Positions 9,210 through 19,978 of a stretch of DNA of 64,000 nucleotides are shown piece after piece. The notes beneath the pieces were generated by a model. It searched no databases. It had not been told where the DNA came from and worked only from the letters and a program-made list of their open reading frames with translations. The position numbers and the translations under genes were made by a program. This DNA comes from SAR116 cluster bacterium (GTDB lineage: Bacteria; Pseudomonadota; Alphaproteobacteria; Puniceispirillales; Puniceispirillaceae). Numbering within the stretch: position 1 is the stretch's first letter; each line of letters starts with the position of its first letter. Location of the stretch: contig SHBC01000001.1 in NCBI GenBank assembly GCA_004213025.1, positions 52,198 through 116,197 of the forward strand, read 5' to 3'.

Positions 9210-9382
9210 ACATTGGTGTTGCCAGCGCGTGCGGGAGATTGCCGATGGGCGTCCTTATCAGCTCTTCATCGGCCACGGCCACAAGGCCCACGACCGACAC
9301 TACTGAATATCGCTCGAGAATAGCACATTTCAATGGCCCGAATGTGGGAAAATTTTGTTTGCTGGCGAAATTGCCGGCGAAA

Positions 9383-10417
9383 TCAGTGATTGCCGCCCGG
9401 CCCGAGGAACCCGACAATCTCGTTGACCTGCTCGATAATCGGGGCGGCGATGGATTCGGCACGCGCCGCACCATCATCGAGAACGGCATCGATGTCGCCG
9501 GGATTGGCAAGCAGCCGGCGCATCTCCTGGCCCATCGGAGACAGTTTTGCGACAGCCAGCTCGGCAAGCGCCGGCTTGAAATCGCCAAAGCCGCGGCCCC
9601 CGAAATCCCGCAACACCGTCTCGACATCGCTGTCGGCAAGCGCCGCATAGATGCCGACGAGATTCTGCGCCTCCGGCCGGCCCGCAAGCCCTTCGGCCTC
9701 TGATGGCAAGGCGTCAGGATCGGTTTTCGCCTTGCGAATCTTCTGTGCGATCAACTCGTCATCGTCGGTCAGGTTGATCCGCGAATTGTCCGACGCCTCG
9801 GACTTGCTCATTTTCGAGCTGCCGTCGCGAAGGCTCATCACCCGTGTTGCGCTGCCGAAGATCTGCGGTTCGGGAAGCGGAAAGAACTCGACATCGTAAT
9901 TCATATTGAAGGATTGCGCGATGTCGCGGGTCAGCTCCAGATGCTGTTTCTGGTCCTCGCCGACGGGAACATGGGTCGCCCGGTAGGCCAGGATATCGGC
10001 CGCCATCAGGGTTGGATAGGCAAACAGCCCGACCGTCGCATTCTCGCGGTTCTTGCCGGCCTTTTCCTTGAACTGTGTCATCCTGTTCAGCCAGCCAAGC
10101 CGCGCTACGCAGTTGAAGACCCAGGCAAGCTGCGAATGCTGCGGCACGCGCGACTGGTTGAACAGGATCGAACGTTGCGGCGAAATGCCGGCGGCGATCA
10201 GGCTTGCTGTCACCTCACGCGTGCTCTGGCGGAGCTGCTGCGGGTCCTGCGGCACGGTGATGGCGTGCAGATCGACAACGCAATAGATCGACTCAAAGCT
10301 GTCCTGCAGCGTCACCCAGTTGCGGATGGCGCCAAGATAATTGCCAAGGTGAAGATTGCCGGTCGGCTGGATGCCGGAGAAAATCCGGTTTTCCGGCATG
10401 GGCTGAACACTCGTCAT
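9383..10417 (-). CDS. trpS: Tryptophanyl-tRNA synthetase
   Basis: A class I aminoacyl-tRNA synthetase of 344 residues that charges tRNA-Trp. The HIGH-type signature is HLGN at residues 23-26 within [17 protein letters not shown], and the KMSKS loop is intact near residue 203 ([13 protein letters not shown]). Length and motifs are normal for bacterial TrpRS. It lies 90 bp downstream of murJ on the same strand, the usual murJ-trpS neighbourhood. The frame starts at [15 protein letters not shown]; the ATG at residue 7 is also possible. Confidence 0.96.
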   Translation of the reverse strand: MTSVQPMPENRIFSGIQPTGNLHLGNYLGAIRNWVTLQDSFESIYCVVDLHAITVPQDPQQLRQSTREVTASLIAAGISPQRSILFNQSRVPQHSQLAWVFNCVARLGWLNRMTQFKEKAGKNRENATVGLFAYPTLMAADILAYRATHVPVGEDQKQHLELTRDIAQSFNMNYDVEFFPLPEPQIFGSATRVMSLRDGSSKMSKSEASDNSRINLTDDDELIAQKIRKAKTDPDALPSEAEGLAGRPEAQNLVGIYAALADSDVETVLRDFGGRGFGDFKPALAELAVAKLSPMGQEMRRLLANPGDIDAVLDDGAARAESIAAPIIEQVNEIVGFLGPGGNH

Positions 10418-10507
10418 GATCGGATGGCGTTCCCTGAAGCCGCGCTGTTGAAAGATCAGCCTGCGTTATGATGGCAGCGTGGGTTGCGGTCAAGCCCAAG
10501 CCGGTGG

Positions 10508-12082
10508 TCAGCGGCGAAGCAGTTGCTGAGGCACAGCGCGAAGCGCGAAAGCCACGACAAGATAGGCGCCGCCGCCAGCGCCCACCAGCACCGCAAGAAG
10601 GGCGGCCGCCGGCAAGCCGGGATGAGATGAGGCAAGCCACGCGCTGGCGACAAGAAGCACCGCCAGCATCACCAGCGTCGCACCACAGATGCGGGCGATA
10701 GCCATTGCGGCGGGAAAGCCCATATGCCCGTCCCGCGCCAGCCTTACCAGCAAGGCGCCAGCGGCCACCATGCCGGAAATCGAGGTGGCCAGCGCCAGCC
10801 CGACATGCCCGAGGACGGGCATCAGCGACAGTGACAAGGCCAGATTGGTGATAACAGCCACAATCGACACCTTCAGCACAAAGCCTGGCCGGGCGGTGGC
10901 GTAGAAGGCCGGCTGCAGGATCTTCACCAGGATATGGGCAGGCATGCCAATGGCATAGGCCATCAGCGCGGCCGCCGCCGCCGCGGCATCGGCGGCGGTA
11001 AAGGCGCCATAACGGAACAGCCCGCCAACAATCTGCGGGGCGATGGCGATCAGCGCGACCGTCGCCGGGATCACCAGAAAGGCCGCAAACAGCAATGCCT
11101 CGGAAAGCGATGCCCGCGCCTCATCAAGATTGCCGGCACGAAACTGCGATGACAGCCGCGGCAACAGGGCGGTGCCAAGGGCGATGCCGAAGATTCCCAG
11201 CGGCAGCTGCGCCACTCGGTCGGCGAAATACAGCCAGGAAATCGCCCCCACCGTCAGAAGCGACGCCAGAACAAGGTCGATGATCAGATTGACCTGCATC
11301 ACCACCGCCCCTGCCGAGGCAACGCCGAACTGCCGCCACATCGCCCGCGCCGCGGTGCCAAAGCGGGGCACACGCCAGGCCGGCATGATCCGGTGACGCC
11401 GCAGCAGCATCGCCATCACGGCAAGCTGCAGGACCCCGGCGCCAAGCAATGCCACCGCCAGCGGCATCGCGCGCTCAATCGCCAGCCAGCCGGTGGCCAT
11501 CGGGATCACCAGCGCCCCGCCAATCAGGCACAGGTTGAAAATCAGCGGCATCGCCGCCGCCGCCAGGAAACGCTGACTGGCATTGGCAATTGCGGCCCAG
11601 AAGGCAACAAGCGAAATCAGCGGAAGATAGGGAAAGGTGACACGGCCAAGGGCGATCGCCGCCTCCATCCGCGCCGGCGTGTCGGCAAATCCCGGCGCGA
11701 TGAGCAAAATCACCGCCGGCATGAAAATCTCGGCAAGACCAACCACAAGGCAGAGTGTGACAATCAATGTTGTCTGCACCTCGCCGGCCAGCGCCATCGC
11801 CGCCGGCTCGCCATCTTCCTGACGCGCCGAGGTAAAGGCCGGGACAAAGGCGTTCGCCATCGCGCCCTCGGCCGTCAGCCGGCGGAACATGTTCGGCAGT
11901 TTCAATGCGACAAGAAAGGCGTCGGCCGCCGGCCCGGCGCCAAGGAAAGCGGCAAAGGTGACGTCACGCACAAAGCCGAGAAGGCGGCTGACTCCCGTCA
12001 ATCCGCTGATCTGGCGGAACGCCCGCGCCAATGGCTGTGTGCGGGGCTGCGTGTCGGATTGTTTGGGGGGCTGCATGCTCAT
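10508..12082 (-). CDS. murJ: Lipid II flippase MurJ
   Basis: A 524-residue polytopic membrane protein of the MVF/MOP superfamily with about 14 predicted helices. Conserved opening LTGVSRLLGFVRDVTFAAFLGAGPAADAFLVALKLPNMFRRL matches MurJ and includes the charged residues of the transport cavity. It flips undecaprenyl-linked lipid II across the inner membrane for peptidoglycan synthesis. Its start overlaps the glnD stop by 4 bp (ATGA), the glnD-murJ order seen widely in alphaproteobacteria. Near its centre several arginine- and alanine-rich loops are present; nothing is missing. Confidence 0.95.
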   Translation of the reverse strand: MSMQPPKQSDTQPRTQPLARAFRQISGLTGVSRLLGFVRDVTFAAFLGAGPAADAFLVALKLPNMFRRLTAEGAMANAFVPAFTSARQEDGEPAAMALAGEVQTTLIVTLCLVVGLAEIFMPAVILLIAPGFADTPARMEAAIALGRVTFPYLPLISLVAFWAAIANASQRFLAAAAMPLIFNLCLIGGALVIPMATGWLAIERAMPLAVALLGAGVLQLAVMAMLLRRHRIMPAWRVPRFGTAARAMWRQFGVASAGAVVMQVNLIIDLVLASLLTVGAISWLYFADRVAQLPLGIFGIALGTALLPRLSSQFRAGNLDEARASLSEALLFAAFLVIPATVALIAIAPQIVGGLFRYGAFTAADAAAAAAALMAYAIGMPAHILVKILQPAFYATARPGFVLKVSIVAVITNLALSLSLMPVLGHVGLALATSISGMVAAGALLVRLARDGHMGFPAAMAIARICGATLVMLAVLLVASAWLASSHPGLPAAALLAVLVGAGGGAYLVVAFALRAVPQQLLRR

Positions 12083-14874
12083 ACGGCGGCTTCGTCAAAC
12101 TTGTCGAACACCGCCAGCAACCGGTCGCGGATGGTGTCGAGACGCGCCTGGTTGTGAATCTGCAGCCCGAACAGATCCTTCACATAGAAGACATCTACAA
12201 CACGCTCGCCATAGGTGGACACGGTGGCCGTCTGGATCTGCAGACCGAGATCGGCAAGTGTCTGCGTCAGGCGGTGCAGCAGTCCCGGAAAGTCACGTCC
12301 ATTGATCTCGATGACGGTATGGGTGGAGCTGATCCTGTTCGACAGGATCACCCGCGATGGCACCGGCAGGCGCCGCACCCGCGCCGGCAGGCTCTGCCAT
12401 CGTTCGCGAAGCGCCGCCTGCGGACGCAATGTCCCGGTGACGGCGGAATCAATACTGTCCTTCAGCCGCCCGAGAAGCCGCGTATCCTCGACAAGTTCAT
12501 TCTTCGTTGTCTGCAGCTGGAACACATCGAGGACCGTGCCGTCGGTGCAGGTTGTGATGCGCGCGCCGATGATGTTGATGCCGTGCCCCGCCACCGCGCC
12601 GGCAACGCGCGAGAACAGCCCGGCATCATCAACTGTCAGAAGTGTCAGTTCGGTCACCTTGCGGTCCGCCACCTGTCGGAAATCAACCAGAAGCGGCACG
12701 TCGAGGGCGCGGAAGCTCTGGCTCAGCTCGGCATGCCTGACATGCATCTCGGTATCGAATCCGGTCCAGTAATTGCGTGGCAGGCGCGCCGCATGGGCGG
12801 CAAAATCCTCATCCGACCATGCTGGCAGGCCGGCCCGCGCCGTCTCGCGCGCCTCCTCGGCGCTGCTGGCGGCGATCACGCTGGCATCGGCGCCGCGAAG
12901 CACGGCATCGCTCTGATAATAGAGATCGCGCATCAGCGCCGCCTTCCAGCCGTTCCAGATGGTGGGGCCGACGCCGCGAATGTCGGCCACGGTCAGCACC
13001 AGCAACAGCTTCAGACGTTCCGGCGATTGCACGATGGCGGTAAAATCATCAATCGTCTTCGGGTCGTTCAGATCATAACGGAAGGCGGTCTTGCTCATCA
13101 GCAGATGGTGGCGCACCAGCCAGCTGACGGTTTCGGTTTCCTCCGGGGTCAGGCCGAGCCGCGGGCAGACATCAAGCGCCAGTTCCGCGCCAAGCTCGGA
13201 ATGATCACCATCGCGGCCCTTGGCGATGTCATGCAGAAGCGCCGCCACAAACAGGGCGCGCCGCGATTCAATCTCCGGCATCACCGAGGTTGCCACCGGC
13301 GCCGTCTTGACCAGACCGCCACTCTCGAGCTGGTGGAGGATGCCGATCACCTGGATGGTGTGCTCATCGACGGTATAGCTGTGATACATGTCGAACTGCA
13401 TCATCGCGACGATCTTGCCAAAATCGGGCAGGAAACGGCCAAGAACGCCGCTTTCATTCATCAGGCGCAGCACGCGTTCGGGATTGTGTTTCGATGTCAG
13501 GATGGCGAGGAACTCCTCGGCCGCCCGCGGGTCATCCCGTGTCGCATCACCAAGCGCGGGCAGGCCGCGTGTGATCCGCTGCAGCGCCTGCGGATGAATG
13601 TCGGCCTTCTGCTCCAGCGCCAGATGGAAAATCTCCAGCATCCGCAGCGGCGCCTCACGGAACATCAGCTCGGGATCAAGATTGATCCTGCCAGAACGGA
13701 TCCGGAAATGCCCGAAATCCTGACGGCCCCGGAATTCCTCGGCCCAACCAAGGCGGCGCTTGCGGAAATCGGTTTCCATCGCCGCGCAGATGATGCGGGT
13801 CAGGTTTCCGACATCGCGCACCGCCAGATAATACCGCTTCATGAAACGTTCGACATCGCGCATGCCGCCGCGCGAGGCAAACCCCATCAGCGGGGCGATC
13901 GCCATCTGGGCGTCGAAATCCAACCGCTCCTCGGGCCGGCCAGAGCGGAGATGAAGATGGCATCTGACGGTCCACAGGAAGCGCTGCGCGGCGGCAAAGC
14001 GGCGCGCCTCGCTTTCGCGCAGAATGCCCTTGTCGACAATGTCGATGATGCTGTCGGCGCGATAGGCGAATTTCGCAATCCAGAACAGCGTGTGAAGATC
14101 GCGAAGCCCGCCCTTGCCTTCCTTGATATTGGGCTCGACGACATAGCGCGTGGCGCCGTGCCGATCATGCCGCTGGTCCCGCTCCTGAAGCTTGGCATCG
14201 ACGAAATCAACCGGCTTCAGACGCGCCACCTCGCGCCGGAACGCCCGGTCAAGCTTGCTTGCCAGCGGCCTGTCGCCGGCCACGAAACGCATCTCGAGAA
14301 GCCCGGTCAGGATCGTCTGGTCCTCACGCGAGGCGCGGATCGTATCCGCCACCGTCCGTTTCGCATGACCAACCTTCAGCCCGAGGTCCCACAACAGATA
14401 AAGCAGCGCCTCGACAACGGCATCGGCGGCGGTGTCATTGTCATGCGCTGTCAGGAACAGAAGGTCGATATCGGAATTCGGCGCCAGCTCGCCGCGGCCA
14501 TACCCGCCAACGGCGACAAGCGCGACACCGGCCGCCTGATGGCGCTGCACAAGAATGTCGAGAAGGCTTGCCAGAAGGTGATCCATGCCAAGCGAGTGGC
14601 GACCGACATAGACAGCGCCATCGCGCCCGGCGGCCAGCTCGTCGGCAAGACGGGTTTTCATCGCCGCATGCGCCGCCCGGGCCGACTCCAGCAGCGCCGC
14701 CCGGAAGGTCCTGTCATCGGCCGTCTTCAGATCGTCTGCCACCCGCCGCAGGTCAGCATCGTGAAGCGGCGGCGAACCCTCGGCAAGCGCCGCTTCCAGC
14801 GGCTGGATCCATTGCCGCCATTGCTTGATCTGGCTGCTGCCGGCGCCCGGGGCCGTTGCGGCATGAGACGTCAT
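12079..14874 (-). CDS. glnD: Bifunctional [protein-PII] uridylyltransferase/uridylyl-removing enzyme
   Basis: GlnD senses glutamine and adds or removes UMP on the PII proteins that control nitrogen assimilation. 931 residues. Nucleotidyltransferase domain: GGYGRGELAPNSDIDLLFL at about 123-141, with the GS/GR and DxD catalytic elements. GlnD PII-uridylyltransferase helical region follows. The HD domain for UMP removal shows LLHDIAKGRDGDHSE near residue 550. Two ACT domains lie at about 730-800 and 850-925 (TLLTVDDAGLFSRVAGAV and EINGRDFPGLLHRLTQTL). It lies 6 bp after mutS and overlaps murJ, so mutS-glnD-murJ probably form one transcript. Confidence 0.96.
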   Translation of the reverse strand: MTSHAATAPGAGSSQIKQWRQWIQPLEAALAEGSPPLHDADLRRVADDLKTADDRTFRAALLESARAAHAAMKTRLADELAAGRDGAVYVGRHSLGMDHLLASLLDILVQRHQAAGVALVAVGGYGRGELAPNSDIDLLFLTAHDNDTAADAVVEALLYLLWDLGLKVGHAKRTVADTIRASREDQTILTGLLEMRFVAGDRPLASKLDRAFRREVARLKPVDFVDAKLQERDQRHDRHGATRYVVEPNIKEGKGGLRDLHTLFWIAKFAYRADSIIDIVDKGILRESEARRFAAAQRFLWTVRCHLHLRSGRPEERLDFDAQMAIAPLMGFASRGGMRDVERFMKRYYLAVRDVGNLTRIICAAMETDFRKRRLGWAEEFRGRQDFGHFRIRSGRINLDPELMFREAPLRMLEIFHLALEQKADIHPQALQRITRGLPALGDATRDDPRAAEEFLAILTSKHNPERVLRLMNESGVLGRFLPDFGKIVAMMQFDMYHSYTVDEHTIQVIGILHQLESGGLVKTAPVATSVMPEIESRRALFVAALLHDIAKGRDGDHSELGAELALDVCPRLGLTPEETETVSWLVRHHLLMSKTAFRYDLNDPKTIDDFTAIVQSPERLKLLLVLTVADIRGVGPTIWNGWKAALMRDLYYQSDAVLRGADASVIAASSAEEARETARAGLPAWSDEDFAAHAARLPRNYWTGFDTEMHVRHAELSQSFRALDVPLLVDFRQVADRKVTELTLLTVDDAGLFSRVAGAVAGHGINIIGARITTCTDGTVLDVFQLQTTKNELVEDTRLLGRLKDSIDSAVTGTLRPQAALRERWQSLPARVRRLPVPSRVILSNRISSTHTVIEINGRDFPGLLHRLTQTLADLGLQIQTATVSTYGERVVDVFYVKDLFGLQIHNQARLDTIRDRLLAVFDKFDEAAV

Positions 14875-14880
14875 GCCCCG

Positions 14881-17556
14881 TCACCCATTCGTATCATCTC
14901 TGGTATTGTCCGTCGGTGCGTGGAGAAGGTCGCGAAGCTCGTATAATAGCTCCAATGCCTCGCGCGGCGCCAGCATATCAGGGTTAATGGCCTCGACCCG
15001 GCTTCGCACCGGATCCTCGACCGGCGCCGGCGTGGCGGCGAAATCCTGGGTGAACAGCGGCAATTCAGCGGCAAGCCGTTCGGCATCGATAACGCCGTGC
15101 CCGCCTGACTCCATCTCGGCAAGCAGGGTCTGCGCACGGGCTATTACCTGCGGCGGCAGACCGGCAAGCCGCGCCACATGAACACCGTAAGATCGGTCCG
15201 CCGCGCCATCAATCACCTGATGCAGGAAGATGATCTCGCCCTGCCATTCGCGCACCTTCATCGAATGGCATGACAGCCGTTCAAGATCATGCCGCAGATT
15301 GGTCAGCTCATGGTAATGCGTTGCGAACAGCGTCCGGCACCGGTTGCTCTGGTGAAGATGCTCCAGCGCCGCCCAGGCGATGGCCAGCCCGTCATAGGTG
15401 GCTGTACCGCGGCCGATTTCATCAAGAATGACGAATGACCGTTCGGTGGCCCGGTTCAGGATCGCCGCCGTCTCGACCATCTCGACCATGAAAGTGGACC
15501 GGCCCCGCGCCAGGTCATCGGCCGCGCCGACGCGGCTGAAAATCCTGTCGATGATCCCGATAGATGCTGTTTCGGCCGGCACGAACAGGCCGGCCTGCGC
15601 CATGATCGCGATATGGGCATTCTGCCTTAAAAAGGTTGATTTACCAGCCATGTTGGGGCCGGTGACAAGCCAGATCTCGCCCGTATCACCAAGCCCGCAA
15701 TCATTCGGGATGAAATTGTCACCACCGGCCAGCATGGTTTCGATCACCGGATGCCGGCCCCGCACGATCTCGAAACTCAGATCATCGCGGATCTCGGGCC
15801 GGCAGAAATCCCGCTTCAGGGCCAGCGCCGCCGACGCCATCGCCACATCAATCGCCGCCAGCGCGCGGGCTGCACCGCCAAGCTGGTCCGCCTCGGCAAG
15901 CACCTGCGAGCGCAATGTCTCGAAAATTTCCATCTCACGCGCCAGCGCCCGGTCCGCGGCTGTCGACAGATCGCGCTCAAGCTCGGCAAGTTCGGTGGTT
16001 GTGAACCGCACCGTCTGCGCCGTCGTCTGGCGGTGGATGAACTGGTCATCCTGCATCAGTTTTTCGGCATGCGAGCTGCGGACATCGACGTGATAGCCAA
16101 GGACATTATTGTGTTTGACCTTCAGCGAGGCGATGCCGGTGGCCTCGCAATATCGATGCTGCAACGCGGCGATCAGACGGCGGCTTTCATCACGAAGCGC
16201 GCAAAGCTCATCAAGCGATGCATCGAAACCGCCGCGCACGAAACCGCCATCACGGGCCAGCAGCGGCAGCTCGTCAGCCAGCGCCGGCGCCAGTTCAGAG
16301 GCCAGTTTCACCGGCGCCATGACAGCATCATGAAGCGCCGCAAGCTCGGCTAGGTCGCCGATCCCGTGCGCCCGTGTCGCCGTTCCGACAAGATCGGACG
16401 CCATGGTCAGCGCCTGCGCCAGTGCCTGCAGGTCGCGCGGCCCGCCATGCCCCATCGACAGGCGCGCCAGCGCACGGTCGATATCGGGCTGGCCCTTCAT
16501 CATGCCGCGAAGCTCGTCACACAGCGCCGGCCGGTGATGATACCAGCTGACAAGATCGAGCCGCGCCATGATACCCGCGCGCGAGGCCAGCGGGGCGCCA
16601 ATACGCGCGGCCAGAAGCCGGCCACCGGCAGAGGTCACGGTCAGATCGATCGCCGCCAGCAGGCTGCCCTTCACCTCGCCAGACAGCGTGCGGGTGATTT
16701 CAAGTGACCGGCGGGTGGCCTGGTCGATTTCCATATAGCCCGAACCGGTGATGGCCTGGATCGGTCTGAGCCGGGGCATGTTGCCCTTCTGGGTCAGCTC
16801 GATATAGCCAAGGAGGGCGCCTGCGGCGGCAGACATCGCGCGCGAGAACTGGCCAAACCCATCAAGACTTGCGACGGCGTAATAGCTACACAACGCGCGC
16901 GTGCCACCAGCCGAATCAAACAGCGATGGCGCCTGTTCGGTCAGGCACGGGCCAAGCCCGGCAACGCCTTCGGGAAGGGTGGCGCCGGTGGGAACAACAA
17001 GTTCGGCCGGGGCCAGCATGGCCAGCACGCCTTCAAGCCTGTCCACCGCCACCTCCTGTACGGCGAAATCGCCGGTCGACATATCGGCCCAGGCCACCGC
17101 CATGGCATCACCAGCCTGGCCAAGCGCCGCAAGATAATTATGCGCCCGCGGCGGTAGCAGATCATCCTCGGTCAGGGTACCTGGCGTCAGGATACGGATC
17201 ACCTCACGCTTCAGCGGACCCTTGCCACCACGCTGTTTCTGCGTTGCCGGATCCTCGACCTGCTCGCAGATCGCCACCCTGTGACCGGCGCCGATCAATC
17301 TGGCAAGATACCCGTCCACCGAATGCACCGGCACCCCGCACATCGGGATATCGCCACCATCGCTCTTGCCGCGTTTCGTCAGGGTGATGCCAAGCGCCGC
17401 CGCGCCGATCTCGGCATCCTCGAAGAACATTTCGTAGAAATCGCCCATGCGATAGAAAAGCAGCGCGTCAGGGTGCGATTCCTTGACACGCATATACTGC
17501 GCAATCATCGGGGTGGGCGACTTTACTTTTGCCGAGCCAGATGCTGTTATTGGCAT
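14881..17556 (-). CDS. mutS: DNA mismatch repair protein MutS
   Basis: 891 residues, typical MutS1. The mismatch-recognition domain contains LFYRMGDFYEMF, including the F-x-E motif that stacks at the mismatch (residues about 34-45). Connector, core and clamp domains follow. The ATPase has Walker A TGPNMAGKST around residue 632-641 and Walker B FVILDEIGRGTATYDG further on, with a C-terminal helix-turn-helix. It recognises mismatches and short slippage loops and recruits MutL. The gene appears intact, which matters because the window is full of short tandem repeats. First gene of a minus-strand unit with glnD and murJ, divergent from maeB across 157 bp. Confidence 0.96.
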   Translation of the reverse strand: MPITASGSAKVKSPTPMIAQYMRVKESHPDALLFYRMGDFYEMFFEDAEIGAAALGITLTKRGKSDGGDIPMCGVPVHSVDGYLARLIGAGHRVAICEQVEDPATQKQRGGKGPLKREVIRILTPGTLTEDDLLPPRAHNYLAALGQAGDAMAVAWADMSTGDFAVQEVAVDRLEGVLAMLAPAELVVPTGATLPEGVAGLGPCLTEQAPSLFDSAGGTRALCSYYAVASLDGFGQFSRAMSAAAGALLGYIELTQKGNMPRLRPIQAITGSGYMEIDQATRRSLEITRTLSGEVKGSLLAAIDLTVTSAGGRLLAARIGAPLASRAGIMARLDLVSWYHHRPALCDELRGMMKGQPDIDRALARLSMGHGGPRDLQALAQALTMASDLVGTATRAHGIGDLAELAALHDAVMAPVKLASELAPALADELPLLARDGGFVRGGFDASLDELCALRDESRRLIAALQHRYCEATGIASLKVKHNNVLGYHVDVRSSHAEKLMQDDQFIHRQTTAQTVRFTTTELAELERDLSTAADRALAREMEIFETLRSQVLAEADQLGGAARALAAIDVAMASAALALKRDFCRPEIRDDLSFEIVRGRHPVIETMLAGGDNFIPNDCGLGDTGEIWLVTGPNMAGKSTFLRQNAHIAIMAQAGLFVPAETASIGIIDRIFSRVGAADDLARGRSTFMVEMVETAAILNRATERSFVILDEIGRGTATYDGLAIAWAALEHLHQSNRCRTLFATHYHELTNLRHDLERLSCHSMKVREWQGEIIFLHQVIDGAADRSYGVHVARLAGLPPQVIARAQTLLAEMESGGHGVIDAERLAAELPLFTQDFAATPAPVEDPVRSRVEAINPDMLAPREALELLYELRDLLHAPTDNTRDDTNG

Positions 17557-17713
17557 CGTTATTGTTTTCCCTTAGTTCCCCCAACACCTTGATCGTGTCC
17601 GAGTCTCGTGATGTTATACCGCAAATCGCATGCGGCGCGCGGCCTTTCACAGTTCGTGATCAGGGTCATGATCAGGGGCAAATATCAGCCACAAAGAATA
17701 GATAACCGGTGTT

Positions 17714-19978
17714 ATGACCAGAAAAAAGTCAAAGCTTGATCAGGAAGCGCTGAGCTTCCACGCCAACGGGCGTCCCGGCAAACTCGAGATTACGGCCACC
17801 AAGCCGCTGATGAGCCAGCACGACCTGTCGCTGGCCTATTCGCCGGGGGTCGCCGCGCCGTGCCTTGCCATCGAGGCCGATCCCGACACCGCCTATGATT
17901 ATACGGCGAAGGGCAATTTGATTGCCGTCATTTCGAACGGCACCGCGGTGCTGGGCCTTGGCGACATTGGCGCCGCCGCCTCAAAGCCGGTAATGGAAGG
18001 CAAGGCGGTCCTGTTCAAGAAATTCGCCGACATTGATGGTATCGACCTCGAGGTTGACACCAAGGACACCGATAAGTTCGTCGAGGCGGTGGCCATGTTG
18101 GCGCCGAGTTTTGGCGGCATCAATCTCGAAGACATCAAGTCGCCGGAATGTTTCATCATCGAACAGCAGCTTCGCGAACGTCTCGAAATTCCGGTGTTTC
18201 ATGATGATCAGCACGGCACCGCCATCATCGCCGCCGCCGGTCTGATCAACGCGCTTCACATCACCGGCCGCGAGATGAAGGATATCAGGGTTGTCTCGAA
18301 CGGTGCCGGCGCGGCGTCGATTGCCTGTGTCGAGCTGATCAAGACCATGGGCGTGCCGCATGAGAATGTCACGCTGGTCGATCGTACCGGCGTGATCTAT
18401 CAGGGCCGCGAGGATTCGATGAATCAGTGGAAATCGGCGCATGCGGTGCCGACCGACGCGCGGACACTCGCGGACGCGCTTGTTGGCGCCGATGTGTTCC
18501 TCGGCCTGTCGGTGGCCGGCGCGCTGAGCCCGAAAATGGTCCAGTCGATGGCCGATCGCCCGATCATTTTCGCCATGGCCAACCCGGTTCCCGAGATCAT
18601 GCCGGAAGAGGCCAAGAAGGTCCGTTCCGACGCCATCATCGCCACCGGTCGGTCCGATTATCCGAATCAGGTCAACAACGTCCTTGGCTTTCCCTATATC
18701 TTCCGCGGCGCGCTTGATGTGCGGGCCAGCAAGATCAATGAGGAGATGAAGATCGCCGCCGCCGAGGCGATCGCGATGCTTGCCCGCGAGGATGTTCCCG
18801 ACGCCGTCGCCGAGGCTTATGGCGGGCAGATGCTGCAATATGGCAATGAATATATCATCCCGGCGCCGTTCGATCCGCGCCTCATCTCGGCCGTATCCGG
18901 GGCTGTCGCCGAGGCCGCGATGAAAACCGGCGTGGCACGCAAACCAATCAAGGATCTGGCGAAATATCGCCGCGAGCTTTCAGCCCGTATAGATCCCACA
19001 GCCTCGACATTGCAGGTGATCTTTGAGCGCATCAGCGCCAACCGCAAACGGGTCGTCTTTGCCGAGGGCGAGGAGGAGAAGGTGATCCGCGCCGCGCTGG
19101 CCTTTCGCAATGCCGGCTATGGTGATCCGATCCTCGTCGGACGCGAGCACCGGATTCGCGAGACGATTGAGCGCCTCGGCCTTGAAGGCGCCGAGGATCT
19201 GCCGATCACCAACGCCAAGGTGTCGGACCATAATGAGGATTATATCGATTTCCTCTATGACAAGCTGCAGCGCAAGGGCGCGCTACGCCGCGACTGCCAG
19301 CGCATGGTCAATCTCGACCGCAATGTCTTTTGTGCCTGCATGGTTCTGAAAGGCCATGCCGATGCGATGGTCACCGGCGTCACCCGGTCCTTCATGCCAA
19401 GCTTCAACCATGTCACGCGGGTGATCTCGCCGCGCGAGGGCAAGACCTTTCTGGCCACCTCGATGATCGTGTCGCGCGGACGCACCGTGTTCATCGGCGA
19501 TGTCTCGGTTCATGAACGCCCGGATGGCGAGAAGATCGCCGACATTGCCGAGGCCATTGCCGCGAAGGCGCGGCAGATGGGCCACACGCCGCGCGTCGCC
19601 GTGCTGTCCTTCACCACATTCGGCAATCCGTATTCCGACATCACCGTCGAGGCGCGCCGCGCCATCGAGATCCTCGACCAGCGCAAGCCGGATTTTGAAT
19701 ATGACGGCGAGATGTCGGCCGATGTGGCGCTTGATTACGAGCTGATGAAGCAGCGCTACCCGTTCTGCCGCCTGTCAGGGCCGGCGAATATCCTGGTGAT
19801 GCCGGGGCTGCATTCGGCCAACATATCCTTCGAGCTGATCCAGAACCTGACCGAAGGGTCGGTTGTCGGCCCGATCATGCTTGGCGCCGAAAAGCCCTTC
19901 CAGATCGTCCAGATGGGCGCCTCGGTGAACGACCTTGTGCAGGCAGCCGCTCTCGCCGCCTATGAGGCGCTTCGCTAG
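17714..19978 (+). CDS. maeB: NADP-dependent malic enzyme with C-terminal phosphotransacetylase-like domain
   Basis: 754 residues, the long proteobacterial MaeB form. The N-terminal malic enzyme part (to about 430) has [14 protein letters not shown] with the catalytic tyrosine, [11 protein letters not shown] for metal and malate binding, and the Rossmann segment [14 protein letters not shown]. Residues about 430-754 form a phosphate acetyl/butyryl-transferase-like domain ([17 protein letters not shown]), which in this family is regulatory rather than catalytic. It decarboxylates malate to pyruvate with NADPH formation. Divergent from mutS. Its stop codon interlocks with that of the convergent kinase gene through a shared CTAG. 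Confidence 0.95.
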   Translation: MTRKKSKLDQEALSFHANGRPGKLEITATKPLMSQHDLSLAYSPGVAAPCLAIEADPDTAYDYTAKGNLIAVISNGTAVLGLGDIGAAASKPVMEGKAVLFKKFADIDGIDLEVDTKDTDKFVEAVAMLAPSFGGINLEDIKSPECFIIEQQLRERLEIPVFHDDQHGTAIIAAAGLINALHITGREMKDIRVVSNGAGAASIACVELIKTMGVPHENVTLVDRTGVIYQGREDSMNQWKSAHAVPTDARTLADALVGADVFLGLSVAGALSPKMVQSMADRPIIFAMANPVPEIMPEEAKKVRSDAIIATGRSDYPNQVNNVLGFPYIFRGALDVRASKINEEMKIAAAEAIAMLAREDVPDAVAEAYGGQMLQYGNEYIIPAPFDPRLISAVSGAVAEAAMKTGVARKPIKDLAKYRRELSARIDPTASTLQVIFERISANRKRVVFAEGEEEKVIRAALAFRNAGYGDPILVGREHRIRETIERLGLEGAEDLPITNAKVSDHNEDYIDFLYDKLQRKGALRRDCQRMVNLDRNVFCACMVLKGHADAMVTGVTRSFMPSFNHVTRVISPREGKTFLATSMIVSRGRTVFIGDVSVHERPDGEKIADIAEAIAAKARQMGHTPRVAVLSFTTFGNPYSDITVEARRAIEILDQRKPDFEYDGEMSADVALDYELMKQRYPFCRLSGPANILVMPGLHSANISFELIQNLTEGSVVGPIMLGAEKPFQIVQMGASVNDLVQAAALAAYEALR

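Larger units (their letters stand above)
9036..9382. other. 347-bp gap between nfu and trpS filled partly with repeats
   Basis: No convincing coding sequence on either strand. 9082-9158 holds a degenerate 12-13-bp tandem repeat and 9184-9209 holds two copies of an ATTCTGGCCCC unit. The rest (9210-9382) shows nothing I recognise. A universal stress protein gene often occupies this position in related genomes, but I see no remnant of one. Confidence 0.7.

Noticed and set aside
9036..9382. Remnant of a universal stress protein gene
   Set aside because: Position fits, but neither strand shows a USP motif or a plausible frame; the sequence is largely tandem repeat.
12031..14946. A 971-codon open frame on the plus strand
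   Set aside because: It is the antisense shadow of glnD; the minus-strand product has all GlnD domains, while the plus product has no family features and an unnatural His/Arg/Gln-rich composition.
17557..17713. Promoters for mutS and maeB in the divergent gap
   Set aside because: A TATAAC-like element exists on the mutS side, but no matching -35 at acceptable spacing, and nothing clear for maeB.
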